Source: an uncultured Selenomonadales bacterium
GTDB taxonomy: Bacteria > Bacillota > Negativicutes > Selenomonadales > Selenomonadaceae
DNA: 14,028 nucleotides
Direction: 5' to 3'
Assembly (NCBI GenBank): GCA_937915885.1
Contig: CALGGP010000091.1
Coordinates: 1-14,028, forward strand
In this document: positions 12,615-14,028 of the stretch, in pieces
Layout of the letters: every line of letters begins with the position of its first letter
Position numbering within the stretch: position 1 is the first letter of the stretch
Notes under the pieces: model-generated
What the model was told of the DNA's origin: nothing
What the model saw: the letters and a program-made list of their open reading frames with translations, nothing else
Database searches by the model: none
Made by a program: the position numbers and the translations under genes

Positions 12615-14028
12615 TGCGGCACCTCGAGCGCGATCGACTTCAGTCCGTAGTAATTCGCGACCGCGCGGTTGTAGTAAAAATTCGGATCGGTCGACAGCCC
12701 CATGATGTGGCGTCCGAACTCCGCATCGACGTAATGATTCAACACTCGAGCGCCGAAGATTTTTTCGAGCGTTGGATCAAAATGCATCGGAGGCAATCTC
12801 ACTTCGTCGCCCGCATGATTTTCGATAGTCTCAATTTGTTTTTGAACCCGATCGTAAAAATAAAAATCGGCGACGAGCGCTGAGAACATCGTCAACGACA
12901 ACACGACGGCGATCGGTCGGAGGAACGCCGAAAATTTTTCAATCGAGATCGATTCGAGGGCGATCGTCGAGGCGATCAATAAATAAATCGGCGACGCAAA
13001 GCCCGCGTAATCTTTGAACACCGGAGAGAACATCATCGCCGACGGGATCAACAGTGCGGCAATTATAAACGGCGCGGATTTTTTTACGGTCGACGGAGCG
13101 AAAAGGATCGGGACGATCAAAAAAATTTCGCGGCTTATGATGTCGAAGAAAATTTTTGAGTGCTCGATCAAAACGTCCGTCGTCAATCGAAAGCCGTCGG
13201 GGAATAAATGAGCGGTGCGGACAAAATTGCCCGGCGCAAAGATCATCAGCGCGAAGCCGATCAAAAAAAAGATCAATGCAATCGATTGATCCGCGCGGAT
13301 TTTTTTTTGTCGGACGATGAAATAAAGGGCAACGAAAAATGCGGCGCCGGCTCCTGCTTCATTCGACCATCCGACCAATAATCCCAAAGACGCCGCTAAA
13401 AATGTGTGGGCGCCGCCAACGCTCCCACCCGTCGAGGTCGGCGCCCAACCGAGGACGGCATGCCCACCCCGCGTTGGCGGCGCCCCGCTTTCGACCGTCG
13501 AGCCGGGCTCACAACCAAGGTCGGCACTCTCACTCCGCGTTGGCGGCGCCCAGCCTTTAACCGTTGAGCCGAGCGCACAACCGAAGTCGGCGCCCTCACC
13601 CCGCGTTGGCGGCGCTCCGCCTTCGTTCGTTGAGCCGAACGCACAACCGAGGAAGGCATGCCCACCCCGCGTTGGCGGCGCCCAGCCTTTAACCGTTGAG
13701 CCGAACGCACAACCGAGGTCGGCGCCCTCACCCCGCGTTGGCGGCGCACCGCTTTCGACCGTCGAGCCGGGCTCACAACCAAGGTAGGCACTCTCACTCC
13801 GCGTTGGCGGCGCCCCGCCTTCAACTGTCGAGCCGGGGTCACAACCGAGGAAGGCACTCTCACCCCGCGTTGGCGGCGCCCCGCCTTCGACCGTTGAGCC
13901 GGACTCACAACCGAGGTCGGCGCTCTCACTCCGCGTTGTCGACGCCCCGCCTTCGACCGTTGAGCCGAGCGGACGGGCGAAAAATTTTTTAAAGGGATTG
14001 AAACCGTAGGTTTCGAGGGTGGGTGGGC
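12611..14028 (-). CDS. DUF6056-like membrane protein, 5' part outside the window, with 22-aa repeat array
   Basis: Paralog of the downstream gene. The C-terminal 258 residues align with it throughout (LGLLVGWSNEAG, IRADQSIALIFFLIGFAL, IFAPGNF, VANYYGL). A TTG at 13387 would give a short form, but the same frame stays open to the end of the window. It encodes THTFLAAS-like sequence matching the paralog (AHTFLAASLGLLVGW versus ARTFLSAPLGLLAGW), so the gene certainly extends further. Upstream, it reads through foldback element R4 and about eight 22-residue repeats (APPTRGESAFLGCDPGSTVE type, one Cys per repeat), then YGFNPFKKFFARP near the window edge. The N-terminal TM part with the DD motif must lie beyond 14028. 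Its TGA overlaps the next ATG. Confidence 0.82.
   Translation of the reverse strand, partial: PPTLETYGFNPFKKFFARPLGSTVEGGASTTRSESADLGCESGSTVEGGAPPTRGESAFLGCDPGSTVEGGAPPTRSESAYLGCEPGSTVESGAPPTRGEGADLGCAFGSTVKGWAPPTRGGHAFLGCAFGSTNEGGAPPTRGEGADFGCALGSTVKGWAPPTRSESADLGCEPGSTVESGAPPTRGGHAVLGWAPTSTGGSVGGAHTFLAASLGLLVGWSNEAGAGAAFFVALYFIVRQKKIRADQSIALIFFLIGFALMIFAPGNFVRTAHLFPDGFRLTTDVLIEHSKIFFDIISREIFLIVPILFAPSTVKKSAPFIIAALLIPSAMMFSPVFKDYAGFASPIYLLIASTIALESISIEKFSAFLRPIAVVLSLTMFSALVADFYFYDRVQKQIETIENHAGDEVRLPPMHFDPTLEKIFGARVLNHYVDAEFGRHIMGLSTDPNFYYNRAVANYYGLKSIALEVPQ
13408..13486 (-). repeat. Dispersed foldback element, copy R4, inside a coding region
   Basis: A 79-bp copy with perfect 15-bp terminal inverted repeats, GGGCGCCGCCAACGC and GCGTTGGCGGCGCCC. 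It occupies the same codon junction in this paralog as R3 does in the downstream one. It abuts the 66-bp array, whose core GCGTTGGCGGCGCC is the element's own right end. Confidence 0.85.
13471..13978 (-). repeat. 66-bp tandem repeat array (about 8 units)
   Basis: GCGTTGGCGGCG or a close variant recurs at 13471, 13537, 13603, 13669, 13735, 13801, 13867 and 13933, exactly every 66 bp. Each unit is 22 codons, and I checked that the minus-strand frame of the membrane protein has no stop through the whole array to 14028. Variation between units is mostly at the A/S/G and D/F/Y/V positions after [GS]E[SG]A. The exact periodicity with sequence drift marks it as a coding minisatellite (VNTR). Confidence 0.92.

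Noticed and set aside
13404..13992. Plus-strand and alternative minus-strand open frames across the 66-bp array
   Set aside because: A 66-bp period keeps any stop-free frame open. Only the minus frame continuous with the membrane protein has independent support from its paralog.
13991..14028. CRISPR-like motif attgaaacc with a GAAACC/GGTTTC hairpin at the window end
   Set aside because: There is no repeated copy with spacers, no cas gene is visible, and the region is in frame with the membrane protein.

Overview
The window looks like a chromosomal segment of a Negativicutes (Selenomonadales-type) Firmicute. This is inferred from Firmicute-style sigma-A promoters, GGAGG-type ribosome binding sites, the tRNA-rpmG-secE-nusG order, a ProX-type deacylase, a ChW-repeat protein and a DUF6056-like membrane protein. 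The genus cannot be fixed from sequence alone; a rumen Selenomonas/Quinella-like organism is a guess. CGATCG is strikingly frequent, and GC-rich repeats occur both between and inside genes.

Layout. (1) 138-1414, minus strand: one promoter drives tRNA-fMet, tRNA-Thr(GGT), elongator tRNA-Met, rpmG, secE and nusG. (2) 1415-1940 holds no convincing gene; it carries three tandem GC-rich units and one copy of a dispersed ~79-bp foldback element. (3) 1941-2330, minus: a small single-TM protein of unknown function. (4) 2351-5973, plus: a promoter and four genes: ProX-like deacylase, cobI/cbiL methyltransferase, an AlgJ-like SGNH protein fused to ChW-like repeats, and pgeF. (5) 5974-6178: repeats only. 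(6) 6179-7141, minus: a polyprenyl-phosphate glycosyltransferase. (7) 7180-11028, plus: a compact four-gene operon with a dynamin-like GTPase, a coiled-coil protein with a hydrophobic N-terminus, a small coiled-coil protein and a Sel1-repeat protein. Its promoter is back-to-back with that of the glycosyltransferase and shares the same -35 DNA. (8) 10989-14028, minus: two tandem paralogous DUF6056-like membrane proteins, the upstream one running off the window.

Two things stand out. The dynamin operon looks like a self-contained membrane-remodelling or defence-type module in which GTPase, membrane-associating segment and scaffolding are on separate polypeptides. Second, the dispersed foldback element, intergenic in three places, also sits in frame inside both DUF6056-like genes at the same junction. 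Next to it are two 114-bp units plus a partial third (38 aa each) in one paralog, and about eight 66-bp units (22 aa each) in the other. This looks like an intergenic repeat captured as coding sequence and then amplified.

The first region is housekeeping transcription, translation and secretion. The 2405-5973 operon mixes translation quality control, cobalamin synthesis, a probable carbohydrate-modifying protein and a peptidoglycan/nucleoside enzyme. The glycosyltransferase and DUF6056-like proteins fit envelope glycan assembly.
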